DNA of 28,885 bases from a virus, in the IMG/VR virus record IMGVR_UViG_3300043410_002315, positions 1-28,885 of that record; one strand, 5' to 3'. A program made the position numbers and the translations under genes. How positions within the stretch are numbered: the first letter of the stretch is position 1; every line of letters starts with the position of its first letter. Shown piece by piece: positions 7,736 to 13,889 of the stretch. The notes under the pieces were generated by a model. The model was not told where the DNA came from. It searched no databases and saw only the letters and a list, made by a program, of their open reading frames with translations.

Positions 7736-8089
7736 TTATGCTTGACGAGTCAAATAATTAGGACGGATTTTCTCTGGCTTAAAATACTGCTTTACTAGTT
7801 CAATTACTACGTCAGTATCATAAGGCTTACAAGAAAATACATCGAGATACATAGTATTATCTTCATTGGCAAAGTGTGCGCAGATATTTGATGTTTCGAT
7901 TAACTGAAACATTGTATAACCTGCTTTGTTCTCTGTACCAAAGTTTACAATAACTGGTTCACCGTATGCAACCATATCAATATCTTTTACCAACTGCTTA
8001 GTAAAATTATAGATATTATCGTGGCTACGAATAGATTCCGGATCACAGCTAGCACAATCAAGTGTCAAATGATAACCCCAAAATGCCAT
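7736..8089 (-). CDS. speD: S-adenosylmethionine decarboxylase proenzyme (SpeD)
   Basis: Pyruvoyl-dependent AdoMet decarboxylase of the short bacterial type, which makes decarboxylated AdoMet for spermidine synthesis. The self-cleavage Ser is in LIETSNICAHF: S67 becomes the pyruvoyl group, with H72 and C87 (DVFSCKP) as partner residues. The spacing S-H 5 and H-C 15 equals that of the well-studied Thermotoga enzyme (S63/H68/C83), so the protein looks active. Length (117) is normal. The flanking SNICAHF differs from the common SHISIHTWPE, showing it is divergent. It might tune polyamines for packaging DNA. No spermidine synthase is seen in the window. Confidence 0.88.
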   Translation of the reverse strand: MAFWGYHLTLDCASCDPESIRSHDNIYNFTKQLVKDIDMVAYGEPVIVNFGTENKAGYTMFQLIETSNICAHFANEDNTMYLDVFSCKPYDTDVVIELVKQYFKPEKIRPNYLTRQA

Positions 8090-8368
8090 TTATTTAGTCT
8101 CCTTAAGTTTGTTAATTTGTGCGAGTTTTGTTTCTTCTAGCCATCCAACAAGGTACATATTATCCTCGTTGAAGAGCTTTAAGTATTCTTCTTTACTGAT
8201 CTCTCTTGTGGAAAGATCCATCTCACCGAGATGTACTTGACTCATCTCGTTGGCACCGCCAAAGAGAACCATATCGGTTGCTTGATAATTAGGTGCATCG
8301 TCAGCAAGTTCAACTACATAACGATGGCGAAACTGAGACAAAGTCTCAACCATAACTAATTTAGGCAT
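8090..8368 (-). CDS. Small conserved phage protein
   Basis: A 92-residue soluble protein beginning MPKLVMVETLSQFRHRYVVE, with a beta-strand-rich N-terminus and acidic helical C-terminus (SKEEYLKLFNEDN). From memory, proteins with this MPKLVMVET-FRHRYVVE start recur in marine T4-like phages without known function. It is packed 1 base from both neighbours in the speD-grx operon. No catalytic motif is visible. Confidence 0.8.
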   Translation of the reverse strand: MPKLVMVETLSQFRHRYVVELADDAPNYQATDMVLFGGANEMSQVHLGEMDLSTREISKEEYLKLFNEDNMYLVGWLEETKLAQINKLKETK

Positions 8369-8369
8369 T

Positions 8370-8648
8370 TTAGTAGCCGTTTACTTCCTGAACATATTCA
8401 ACTGAGTCAACACGGAATGAGCGCCAACCGCCCTTCTGTACATCCCAGCACACGATTACTTCCTGATTTTCAGGCTTTGCGTGTTCTTCTGAAATATGAT
8501 CCATTTGTTCTTTTGTAACAGGTGGCATATAGCGTGGATCAAGTGTACAGCGCATGATACGACGTTCACCATTTACCTTCATAAAGGTAACTTCGCAAAC
8601 TGCTTGGCGCAGATCATTTAGGATTGGTTGTCTTTGAAAAGTACCCAT
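8370..8648 (-). CDS. Small beta-rich phage protein (DUF2693-like)
   Basis: A 92-residue protein with AVCEVTFMKVNGERRIMRCTL near its start and VIVCWDVQKGGWRSFRVDSV near its end. This strand pattern resembles small SH3-like barrels grouped as DUF2693 or the WYL-like core in T4-type phages; the assignment is from pattern memory only. A nucleic-acid-binding role is possible. It sits between glutaredoxin and the MPKLVMVET gene, with a ribosome-site-poor start (TTTTATTATG). Confidence 0.78.
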   Translation of the reverse strand: MGTFQRQPILNDLRQAVCEVTFMKVNGERRIMRCTLDPRYMPPVTKEQMDHISEEHAKPENQEVIVCWDVQKGGWRSFRVDSVEYVQEVNGY

Positions 8649-8662
8649 AATAAAACTCCATT

Positions 8663-8941
8663 TTAAAGTGTGTTGTCTTCATTCAACAGTCGACGATTAT
8701 CTTTAAACTCTTCATTGAGCTTCATCTCAAGTTGATTATAACCGCCAATATAGAATCCGTCAACCACTACGATAGGAAAAGATCTGGCAGTTGGAAACTT
8801 TTCCATAACATATTCACGACTGAAATCTACACCAAGCATTTTCTCTTCAAACTGAATATTAAAATTATTCAGAATGCTTTTGGATTTTGTACAGAAGATA
8901 CAGTCTGGCTTAGACCAGACTTCTACGTGGCCAATGCTCAT
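8663..8941 (-). CDS. grx: Glutaredoxin
   Basis: Dithiol glutaredoxin-like protein, 92 residues, with the redox motif WSKPDCIFCTKS (CIFC), the cis-Pro segment ARSFPIVVV and the GG motif in IGGYNQLE. These are the three glutathione-binding elements of the family. It probably supplies electrons to the phage ribonucleotide reductase, as in T4, and possibly to the peroxiredoxin. The frame extends to 8959, but the ATG at 8941 forms an ATGA overlap with the stop of the upstream 52-codon gene and opens directly into the fold, so I chose it. Confidence 0.92.
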   Translation of the reverse strand: MSIGHVEVWSKPDCIFCTKSKSILNNFNIQFEEKMLGVDFSREYVMEKFPTARSFPIVVVDGFYIGGYNQLEMKLNEEFKDNRRLLNEDNTL

Positions 8942-9096
8942 GATAGTTTCTCGTTCCAATATTCGATGACGTCTGCTTTTGTTTTATAGTCGTAGCCATT
9001 TTTGTACATATCAAATGCTACTAGAAATTCAAGATCACCAACAGTTTCACTCTCGAGTTCAACAATCAGTTCAAGTTCTTGTTCCCACTTATCCAT
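8938..9096 (-). CDS. Small acidic hypothetical protein (52 aa)
   Basis: A short frame beginning MDKWEQELELIVELESE and ending IEYWNEKLS. It is supported by a strong ribosome site (AAGGAG, 7 bases before the ATG at 9096), by the ATGA overlap with glutaredoxin and by exact filling of the gap between genes. It is acidic and helical, with an aromatic centre (FLVAFDMYKNGYDY). Function unknown. Confidence 0.75.
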   Translation of the reverse strand: MDKWEQELELIVELESETVGDLEFLVAFDMYKNGYDYKTKADVIEYWNEKLS

Positions 9097-9117
9097 AACT
9101 AACTCCTTCTATATATA

Positions 9118-10326
9118 TCACAAGCTGAGGGATTTGTTCTTCAATAACTGTTCATACTTGTTTATTTTATCCAAGTATCCGGTGTTACGAAGTTCTTTAA
9201 AAACAAGATTTTCAAAAGAAAACTCACCGCCTTTTACAATAGCAGCGCCTCTCATATTTCTAATCTTATTTTTTATTTCTTTAATGGCAATCATATCCAT
9301 TTTATCTTTGATTGCTTTGTTGATCATACGCTTATAGAAAAGGACTTTTCGCTTGAGACCTGGATCGTCTTGGAAGTTATAGTCTCCCTTATTCGGGAAT
9401 TGTATCCATCGATCACGGGTGAGTGAATAAACGCCTTGGTTTGCTGGGTATCTGTCCACGTTGTCTTGAGCATAGGGCTCAAGGGAGTAGCCGAGTATGT
9501 TGATGTCGTGTGTAAGGGTCCATAAAACTTTCTTGTCCTGGAAATATTCATCGACGAATTCCTTTGATACACCTGGAGCAAATGCATAACGATCCATAAC
9601 TAAATGAACATCAATATCTGATTTTGCTGTATAGTTATAGTTAGCATTACCACCAGTCATAATGATATCCATAATCATAGATCTTGGAATTTTGGCAAAG
9701 TCTGCCCAAGCATTACCAAAAAGAATCAAGGCCTCTCTAACATCAGGTTTAAGCCTAGCACCATTCCACAGTTTTGGATTTAATTCATTATGATATTCTA
9801 GACTAATTTTTGTTTCTTGTAAACCAATTTCTTCATTTAATTTACTTTTTAGAGAAGCCAATAACTTTTTATCTTTTTCATCTTTATATGGAGTAAGATC
9901 CAAGTCTCCAGGTACTAACTGTATGTGTTCTTTAGATACCTGTTTAATAAATGGATCTAAATGATTACAGTATTCAATCCAATCTAGGCCTGCTTTTTCA
10001 ACGGCCTGTCTTTCAATATGATTTGCTATTTTATGAGCTTGCTGATAAGTTAAATTGAATATATCAAGTGCGGCTTTTTCAGCAACTTCATGAATACGAA
10101 TAAACTTAGATATATCTTTTCCTTTATAGCGACAATTAAGATGGCGGTCAATATAAACTTTACTGCCATCTTCTGAATAACCGCCAAGATAAGGAATATC
10201 ATATTTTCGTACAATAGGAATAGATGGCGCCTTAGCAACTCTAGCAACAAGGCGCGGATTTGTCATTATATTTTTAATTTCGGCATTTGGTATTGCCGAT
10301 GTTTTTCTATGAGTTATATGTGGCAT
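9118..10326 (-). CDS. Predicted nucleotidyltransferase with N-terminal HEVAEK domain
   Basis: A 402-residue two-part protein. The N-terminal part (about 40-130) has KVYIDRHLN, then IHEVAEKAALDIFNLTYQQA, a pattern like metal-binding HExxE helices seen in phage proteins of unknown role. The C-terminal part (from about 195) is a nucleotidyltransferase-fold core: TGGNANYNYTAKSDIDVHLV gives the G-[G/S] motif and the D237-x-D239 metal pair, and EPYAQD near 284-288 supplies a candidate third acidic residue. A conserved tail (NQGVYSLTRDRWI) follows. Similar predicted nucleotidyltransferases are common in tailed phages, but the substrate is unknown. It overlaps the ATE-like gene by 20 bases. Confidence 0.75.
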   Translation of the reverse strand: MPHITHRKTSAIPNAEIKNIMTNPRLVARVAKAPSIPIVRKYDIPYLGGYSEDGSKVYIDRHLNCRYKGKDISKFIRIHEVAEKAALDIFNLTYQQAHKIANHIERQAVEKAGLDWIEYCNHLDPFIKQVSKEHIQLVPGDLDLTPYKDEKDKKLLASLKSKLNEEIGLQETKISLEYHNELNPKLWNGARLKPDVREALILFGNAWADFAKIPRSMIMDIIMTGGNANYNYTAKSDIDVHLVMDRYAFAPGVSKEFVDEYFQDKKVLWTLTHDINILGYSLEPYAQDNVDRYPANQGVYSLTRDRWIQFPNKGDYNFQDDPGLKRKVLFYKRMINKAIKDKMDMIAIKEIKNKIRNMRGAAIVKGGEFSFENLVFKELRNTGYLDKINKYEQLLKNKSLSL

Positions 10327-10990
10327 TGTATGCTCTGGTTATGTCGTCGATTGTATTTATTGTTGAATCACGACTGCAAAGTTCTTTATACTTTTCTACA
10401 TCGGTCGACCATTCACTACCAGTCCACCATTCAAATCCAGGAAATTTAGATTTGTAGATACTTCCTTTTTCATAACCTTGGCCAATATACAGATGACTAA
10501 GTCCTTGTGTTTTGGCATACCATATTTCCATATCAACTATTGCTTTACCAAGTTCCATTTTTGGTTTATGATAATTCCAGCAAGTAAATTGACTTTCCAA
10601 ACCTTCTTGATATACTATGAATTTAGTAAAAGCTACAGGAATTCCATCATCTTTTACTATAAGCCACAAAGATCTATCTGGGTCAGTAAATATATCATAT
10701 TCTTCGTTGAAGTTTTTATAGTCTCTATATTCTTTATAGATCTTTTTTATTGGTTCCAGATCATATGTAGTAAACTGATATGTTACTGAATTGGAAACTT
10801 GTTTAATACTTTTATAGTTATCTACTCTTATTCTTGTGCTTCGACAAGCATACCATTCACGGTTACATATTAACCAACCGTTCTCAAGTGCTTCTATATC
10901 TGAAATATTTTTATCAAGAGAAAGTTTTACAAGCTGTAGATCATGCTTTTCCTGAGAACCATAGAAATGTTCGTAATGTATGTTTAACAT
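10307..10990 (-). CDS. GNAT-fold acyltransferase resembling arginyl-tRNA-protein transferase C-domain
   Basis: A 227-residue protein of unknown exact role. Residues about 103-193 follow the C-terminal pattern of ATE/Bpt aminoacyl-tRNA-protein transferases: SLWLIVKDDGIPVAFTKFIV (acyl-CoA-like core strands), then LGKAIVDMEIWYAKTQGLSH, and LYIGQGYEKGSIYKSKFPG corresponding to the family's YxGYxIxxCxKMxYKxxYRP stretch. The N-terminal half (RSTRIRVDNYKSIKQV) is not recognised and lacks the Cys-rich N-domain of true ATE enzymes. A plausible activity is transfer of an aminoacyl group to a protein N-terminus or other acceptor. It precedes and overlaps the nucleotidyltransferase gene. This is distant pattern similarity only. 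Confidence 0.6.
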   Translation of the reverse strand: MLNIHYEHFYGSQEKHDLQLVKLSLDKNISDIEALENGWLICNREWYACRSTRIRVDNYKSIKQVSNSVTYQFTTYDLEPIKKIYKEYRDYKNFNEEYDIFTDPDRSLWLIVKDDGIPVAFTKFIVYQEGLESQFTCWNYHKPKMELGKAIVDMEIWYAKTQGLSHLYIGQGYEKGSIYKSKFPGFEWWTGSEWSTDVEKYKELCSRDSTINTIDDITRAYNATYNS

Positions 10991-10996
10991 TTTTTA

Positions 10997-11230
10997 TTAT
11001 AATGAACCTATGACTCCCGCAATGTAAATAATTGACACTACGGCTTGAATGACTAATAAAGACCATTTACGCCACATTACAGCTACAACGGCCCAACCGA
11101 AGTTTCCAGCAAGACTTAGATATAAGTTTGAAGGAAAATAGTTCATTGCAGTAAGAATGCATCCAACAATTAATACAGATGTAGAGATCCATTCCATCCA
11201 CCATACCCAACTATATTTAGGAAATTCCAT
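10997..11230 (-). CDS. Small membrane protein, conserved in marine phages
   Basis: A 77-residue protein with about three hydrophobic segments: ISTSVLIVGCILTAMNYF, LYLSLAGNFGWAVVAVMW, and LLVIQAVVSIIYIAGVIGS. The Trp-rich start (YSWVWWMEW) and the centre (SLAGNFGW, MWRKWSLL) recall small PnuC-like or conserved marine phage membrane proteins. Its ATG overlaps the stop of the upstream 49-residue membrane gene by one base (TAATG), so the two are translationally coupled and may form a pair. Function unknown. Confidence 0.8.
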   Translation of the reverse strand: MEFPKYSWVWWMEWISTSVLIVGCILTAMNYFPSNLYLSLAGNFGWAVVAVMWRKWSLLVIQAVVSIIYIAGVIGSL

Positions 11231-11379
11231 TACCAGTGCCTTATCACGCCCGCAATAATAAAAAGATTTGTAATGATATAAGAAAGGACAATAACTGTTC
11301 TGATAATAGCAATTTTATCAGCTTCGTTATTGTCCTTACCGTGTTTTTCACCTAAAGCCTTTGCCCATAATCTCCACAT
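11230..11379 (-). CDS. Small membrane protein (49 aa)
   Basis: A short frame, MWRLWAKALGEKHGKDN followed by one hydrophobic helix (IIRTVIVLSYIITNLFIIAG) and ending VIRHW. It fills the gap between the amidohydrolase and the 77-residue membrane gene and shares a TAATG junction with the latter. One transmembrane helix with the charged N-terminus outside the membrane is likely. No family is recognised. The ribosome site is weak, so translation may be coupled to the upstream gene ending at 11383. Confidence 0.65.
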   Translation of the reverse strand: MWRLWAKALGEKHGKDNNEADKIAIIRTVIVLSYIITNLFIIAGVIRHW

Positions 11380-11382
11380 AAA

Positions 11383-12171
11383 TTATGCTACAGTTCTATA
11401 GCCAATAACATGTGAAGCAGGGAAGTAAGCTACGTTTACTTCTTTGTTCTGATTGCCGCCAAGTACTTTTACGTACTTAACACCATCAATCCATTCATAA
11501 CCAATAAAGAACCCAACGTGACCTGCCCATTGGCTACGGCCGCGCTTAAGTACTACAACATCACCTTCTTTTGGATCAACAGTCTTGGCACCCCAAGTCA
11601 AGAATGAACGTGCCATTAAACTGTCAGTACCTTCAATTTCTGTTCTGCGAAGAATTGCATTAGCAAATGCAGCGCACCATGGAATATTGACTGGGTCAAT
11701 AGGTTCCTGACCTGTATCAGCAAAAAGCTTCTTCAGATCTTTTTTATCTTTTCTAGCATTTTTGCCTTCCCACTTTTTGGCTTCGGCAACAACACCTTTA
11801 ACTGTTGGCTCACAAGTAAACCAACCACACTTCATGGCAACTTCCTTACGCTTTTGATCGCGATTAGGAACTATTTTTGCCTGAGCTACTTTTACAGCAT
11901 CCTGCTTTTCCTGGCGATCTCTTTCTTCAGCCCAGTACTGAGCACTAGATTGTTCATGTGAAGAACTAAATGTTGATTCATTCTTCAAAAAAGGATTGTG
12001 CTCTGGTGCTACCTTGGCAGCCTTTGTTACTCTAGCACGCTTCTTTTTAACTGTCTTCTTTTTCTTGACTACGTGTTCAATAGTAGTCTGTTCTGTAGAA
12101 GTTGGTTTTGCTGCCGCTGGTATCGAAAAAAGTCCGATAGCAACTGAGGCAGCTAAAATTGCCTTATACAT
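11383..12171 (-). CDS. Exported Cys/His amidohydrolase (CHAP/NlpC-P60-like, TIGR02594-like)
   Basis: A 262-residue protein with a Sec signal peptide (MYKAILAASVAIGLFSIPAAA) and a Lys-rich linker (VKKKKTVKKKRARVTK). The C-terminal papain-like domain has IPWCAAFANAIL (C166), WAGHVGFFIG (H218) and LGGNQ (N240), the catalytic Cys-His-Asn triad of peptidoglycan amidases/peptidases. SLMARSFLTWG is typical of the TIGR02594 group. The signal peptide would send it to the periplasm without a holin. It is adjacent to an RlpA-like lipoprotein, so both probably act on peptidoglycan, for lysis or envelope remodelling. Family good, timing unknown. Confidence 0.82.
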   Translation of the reverse strand: MYKAILAASVAIGLFSIPAAAKPTSTEQTTIEHVVKKKKTVKKKRARVTKAAKVAPEHNPFLKNESTFSSSHEQSSAQYWAEERDRQEKQDAVKVAQAKIVPNRDQKRKEVAMKCGWFTCEPTVKGVVAEAKKWEGKNARKDKKDLKKLFADTGQEPIDPVNIPWCAAFANAILRRTEIEGTDSLMARSFLTWGAKTVDPKEGDVVVLKRGRSQWAGHVGFFIGYEWIDGVKYVKVLGGNQNKEVNVAYFPASHVIGYRTVA

Positions 12172-12172
12172 A

Positions 12173-12544
12173 TCATTTTCTCCGTTCTAGGACTTCGATG
12201 AGAAGTTTAGCGGTGCCACTATGGAAAAATCCTAGTGCTTGTGCTCCGCCTCGAGACACATCGATCTCCTTATCTCTGACAAAGGGGCCACGGTCATTGA
12301 CCACCGCCTCGATCGTATTACCGGTCTTAACATTTGTCAATCTTAGCATCGTACCGAATGGAAGGGTCCGATGCGCTACACTGTATTTATTTGGGTCGAA
12401 CTTATCACCATTGGCAGTTTTCTTGCCAGATTGGTACCATGTAGCCGTGCCGTGGTACATCTTTTTGACGGCTGGACTGTCAACAGCTTTGACAGTTGTA
12501 CAACCAGAAAGTACCACGGCACAACACAATGCTAGAAGTTTCAT
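12173..12544 (-). CDS. rlpA: RlpA-like double-psi beta-barrel lipoprotein
   Basis: A 123-residue lipoprotein with lipobox LSGC (C15) and an RlpA-type DPBB domain. RlpA proteins bind denuded peptidoglycan and some cleave it as lytic transglycosylases. Visible family motifs are GTATWY, TANGDKFDP, SVAHRTLPFGTMLRLTN (H58) and VVNDRGPF (D84). From memory the active enzyme of Pseudomonas has Glu in TASGETF; here Asp (D47) occupies that place, so catalysis may be altered. There is no SPOR domain, unlike long host RlpA. It lies 1 base from the exported amidohydrolase, suggesting joint action on the cell wall. Confidence 0.85.
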   Translation of the reverse strand: MKLLALCCAVVLSGCTTVKAVDSPAVKKMYHGTATWYQSGKKTANGDKFDPNKYSVAHRTLPFGTMLRLTNVKTGNTIEAVVNDRGPFVRDKEIDVSRGGAQALGFFHSGTAKLLIEVLERRK

Positions 12545-12630
12545 TTCTTACGATTGTTTCTTGCCTTACGCTTCTTGGATCCAATCTTACGGCGGCCTTT
12601 GCGTGGACGGTTTTTATGTGAATGCGGCAT
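12541..12630 (-). CDS. Basic 29-residue micropeptide
   Basis: A very short frame, MPHSHKNRPRKGRRKIGSKK followed by KRK-rich residues and ending NNRKK, with about half its residues Lys or Arg. A strong ribosome site (GAGGAG, 6 bases before the ATG at 12630) and an ATGA overlap with rlpA argue that it is translated. The composition suggests RNA or DNA binding. It lies between tRNA-CAU and rlpA. Function unknown. Confidence 0.65.
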   Translation of the reverse strand: MPHSHKNRPRKGRRKIGSKKRKARNNRKK

Positions 12631-12651
12631 AATATACTCCTCTGGTTAAAA

Positions 12652-12726
12652 TGGTGCGCGAGGTAGGACTCGAACCTACACTCAGACCGTTATGAGCGGC
12701 CGGCTTCACCTTTAAGCTACTCGCGC
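12652..12726 (-). tRNA. tRNA with CAU anticodon (elongator Met or Ile2)
   Basis: A full cloverleaf reads on the minus strand: acceptor GCGCGAG/CTCGCGC, a 4-bp D-stem (GCTT/AAGC), anticodon stem GGCCG/CGGTC with loop CTCATAA, a 5-base variable loop, T-arm GTAGG-TTCGAGT-CCTAC, A73 and encoded CCA. The anticodon stem lacks the three G-C pairs of initiators and the first acceptor pair is matched, so it is not tRNA-fMet. From the sequence alone, elongator Met and lysidine-modified Ile (AUA) cannot be separated. Confidence 0.93.
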
Positions 12727-12727
12727 A

Positions 12728-13198
12728 TTAAACTAGAATTTCCTTGAGACGATCTGCAGCATAGGAAGCAGAAAAAGCTTCTGGTTTTACCTTAGGTGCA
12801 AATCCACAAAGACCACGAATGTATCCAGTTGCTTGCTGGATAACACAAGAACTACCATGCATTTCATCGGGATTAATATCCAAATGAACTTCACAATGAC
12901 GATCACCTACAACGTCGACCAACTGAAGATACATTTCAGCGGCTTTATAAACTTCGTTCATCAATCTAACGGCGGGACGATCGTGACGTGAGTCGTAGTC
13001 TCTTTCCGTTTCAACTTTACCGAATACTTTACAACCTCGTGAAGAGTCCATATGTACAACAATGGCAACAGTATAATCAGCAAACCACAGATCATCTTTG
13101 CCACGGTATCTTTCCGAGTCGGCGCCGATGTAGACTGATGTTGATTCTGATGTGCCACGGATAAATTCCTTGACTTCTTCTAGATCAAATTTCTTCAT
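12728..13198 (-). CDS. YkuK/DUF458-like RNase H-fold protein
   Basis: A 156-residue soluble protein. The pattern SVYIGADSERYRGKD followed by YTVAIVVHMDSS, an acidic RLMNEVYKAAE helix, EVHLDINPDE and GYIRGLCGFAPKVKPEAFSA resembles the DUF458/YkuK family, predicted RNase H-like nucleases. The Asp in IGADS and the acidic HLDINPDE strand would be the metal ligands. It overlaps the hydroxylase-like gene upstream by 14 bases and ends 1 base before the tRNA-CAU gene, so the transcript likely needs tRNA processing. Family call is by pattern, moderate certainty. Confidence 0.7.
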   Translation of the reverse strand: MKKFDLEEVKEFIRGTSESTSVYIGADSERYRGKDDLWFADYTVAIVVHMDSSRGCKVFGKVETERDYDSRHDRPAVRLMNEVYKAAEMYLQLVDVVGDRHCEVHLDINPDEMHGSSCVIQQATGYIRGLCGFAPKVKPEAFSASYAADRLKEILV

Positions 13199-13802
13199 TG
13201 TAGTTATCTCTGATGTATTTAATATTTAAATCTACCGACACAATGATTCTTTCTTTTGTACCATCATGTCGAACACTGTGTGGATAATTACCACCATCAT
13301 AAAACGCTAGTAATTTTCCTTCTTCCCAAGTTCTTGATTCATTTCCTACCGTTATTTTACATTCAGGATCACAAACGATACCAAGATGAAGTCGTAACCA
13401 ATTATTGGACCATCCAAAGTGAGGATTGATTACTGTACCCGGTAATAGACGACTAATAAAACTATTAGCTAAATGTCCACCGAATTCCATTTCTTTAATA
13501 CAGTCAACAAGTGTTGGACACTTTGATCTTGTATTTTCAGTTAAAGCTTTTAAATGAGCTCTAAACTCTGGGCTACCATTTAATTCAATGTACTCATCTC
13601 TGAATACAGAAACAGGCGCCGCTTTCCAATAATTTTCATAGATTGATTTATATTCCGGAATTGGATAATTCGGATAATCAACTAATGACATTGGATCTTT
13701 ACAGAATTGCACAACTTCTTTTTTAATCTGTTCATAATTCTCGACGAGACTTTTACAGATTGGCATATGTGCTATTTTATCTTCAAGAAAGTATTTTGAC
13801 AT
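13185..13802 (-). CDS. Aspartyl/asparaginyl beta-hydroxylase-like 2-oxoglutarate oxygenase
   Basis: A 205-residue protein with the AspH/LpxO-type double-stranded beta-helix: SRLLPGTVINPHFGWSNNWL (H128), LRLHLGIVCDPEC, W159-E-x-G, FYDGGNYPHSVRHDG (H175) and ERIIVSVDL (R185). The two His and the Arg match the Fe(II) and 2-oxoglutarate ligands of this family, which uses a two-His site. The substrate could be a protein Asp/Asn, a lipid A acyl chain or a free amino acid. The N-terminal 110 residues are helical and family-specific. The gene lies between two tRNAs. Enzyme class good; substrate unknown. Confidence 0.78.
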   Translation of the reverse strand: MSKYFLEDKIAHMPICKSLVENYEQIKKEVVQFCKDPMSLVDYPNYPIPEYKSIYENYWKAAPVSVFRDEYIELNGSPEFRAHLKALTENTRSKCPTLVDCIKEMEFGGHLANSFISRLLPGTVINPHFGWSNNWLRLHLGIVCDPECKITVGNESRTWEEGKLLAFYDGGNYPHSVRHDGTKERIIVSVDLNIKYIRDNYNEEI

Positions 13803-13812
13803 TTTGAACCTT

Positions 13813-13889
13813 TGGTACCCGCAGTCGGATTCGAACCGACACTTTGAAGATTTTAAGTCTTCTGTCTCTACCTGTTGGACTATACGGGC
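13813..13889 (-). tRNA. tRNA-Leu(UAA) with short variable loop
   Basis: On the minus strand: acceptor GCCCGTA/TGCGGGT (with a G-U first pair), a Leu-like 3-bp D-stem (GTC/GAC) with GG in the loop, anticodon stem GAAGA/TCTTC, loop CTTAAAA giving anticodon TAA, T-arm GTCGG-TTCGAAT-CCGAC, A73 and encoded CCA. The acceptor ends and D-arm resemble bacterial tRNA-Leu(UAA). The variable region, however, is only 5 bases (AAAGT) instead of the long arm of class II leucine tRNAs. Its first 10 bases overlap the 3' end of the upstream gene. Confidence 0.88.

Noticed and set aside
12652-12726. Initiator tRNA-fMet
   Set aside because: The anticodon stem lacks the three consecutive G-C pairs and the first acceptor pair is matched.
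13813-13889. Ochre suppressor tRNA interpretation
   Set aside because: The 7-base loop CTTAAAA with T33 gives anticodon UAA, which reads UUA (Leu); a UAA suppressor would need anticodon UUA.
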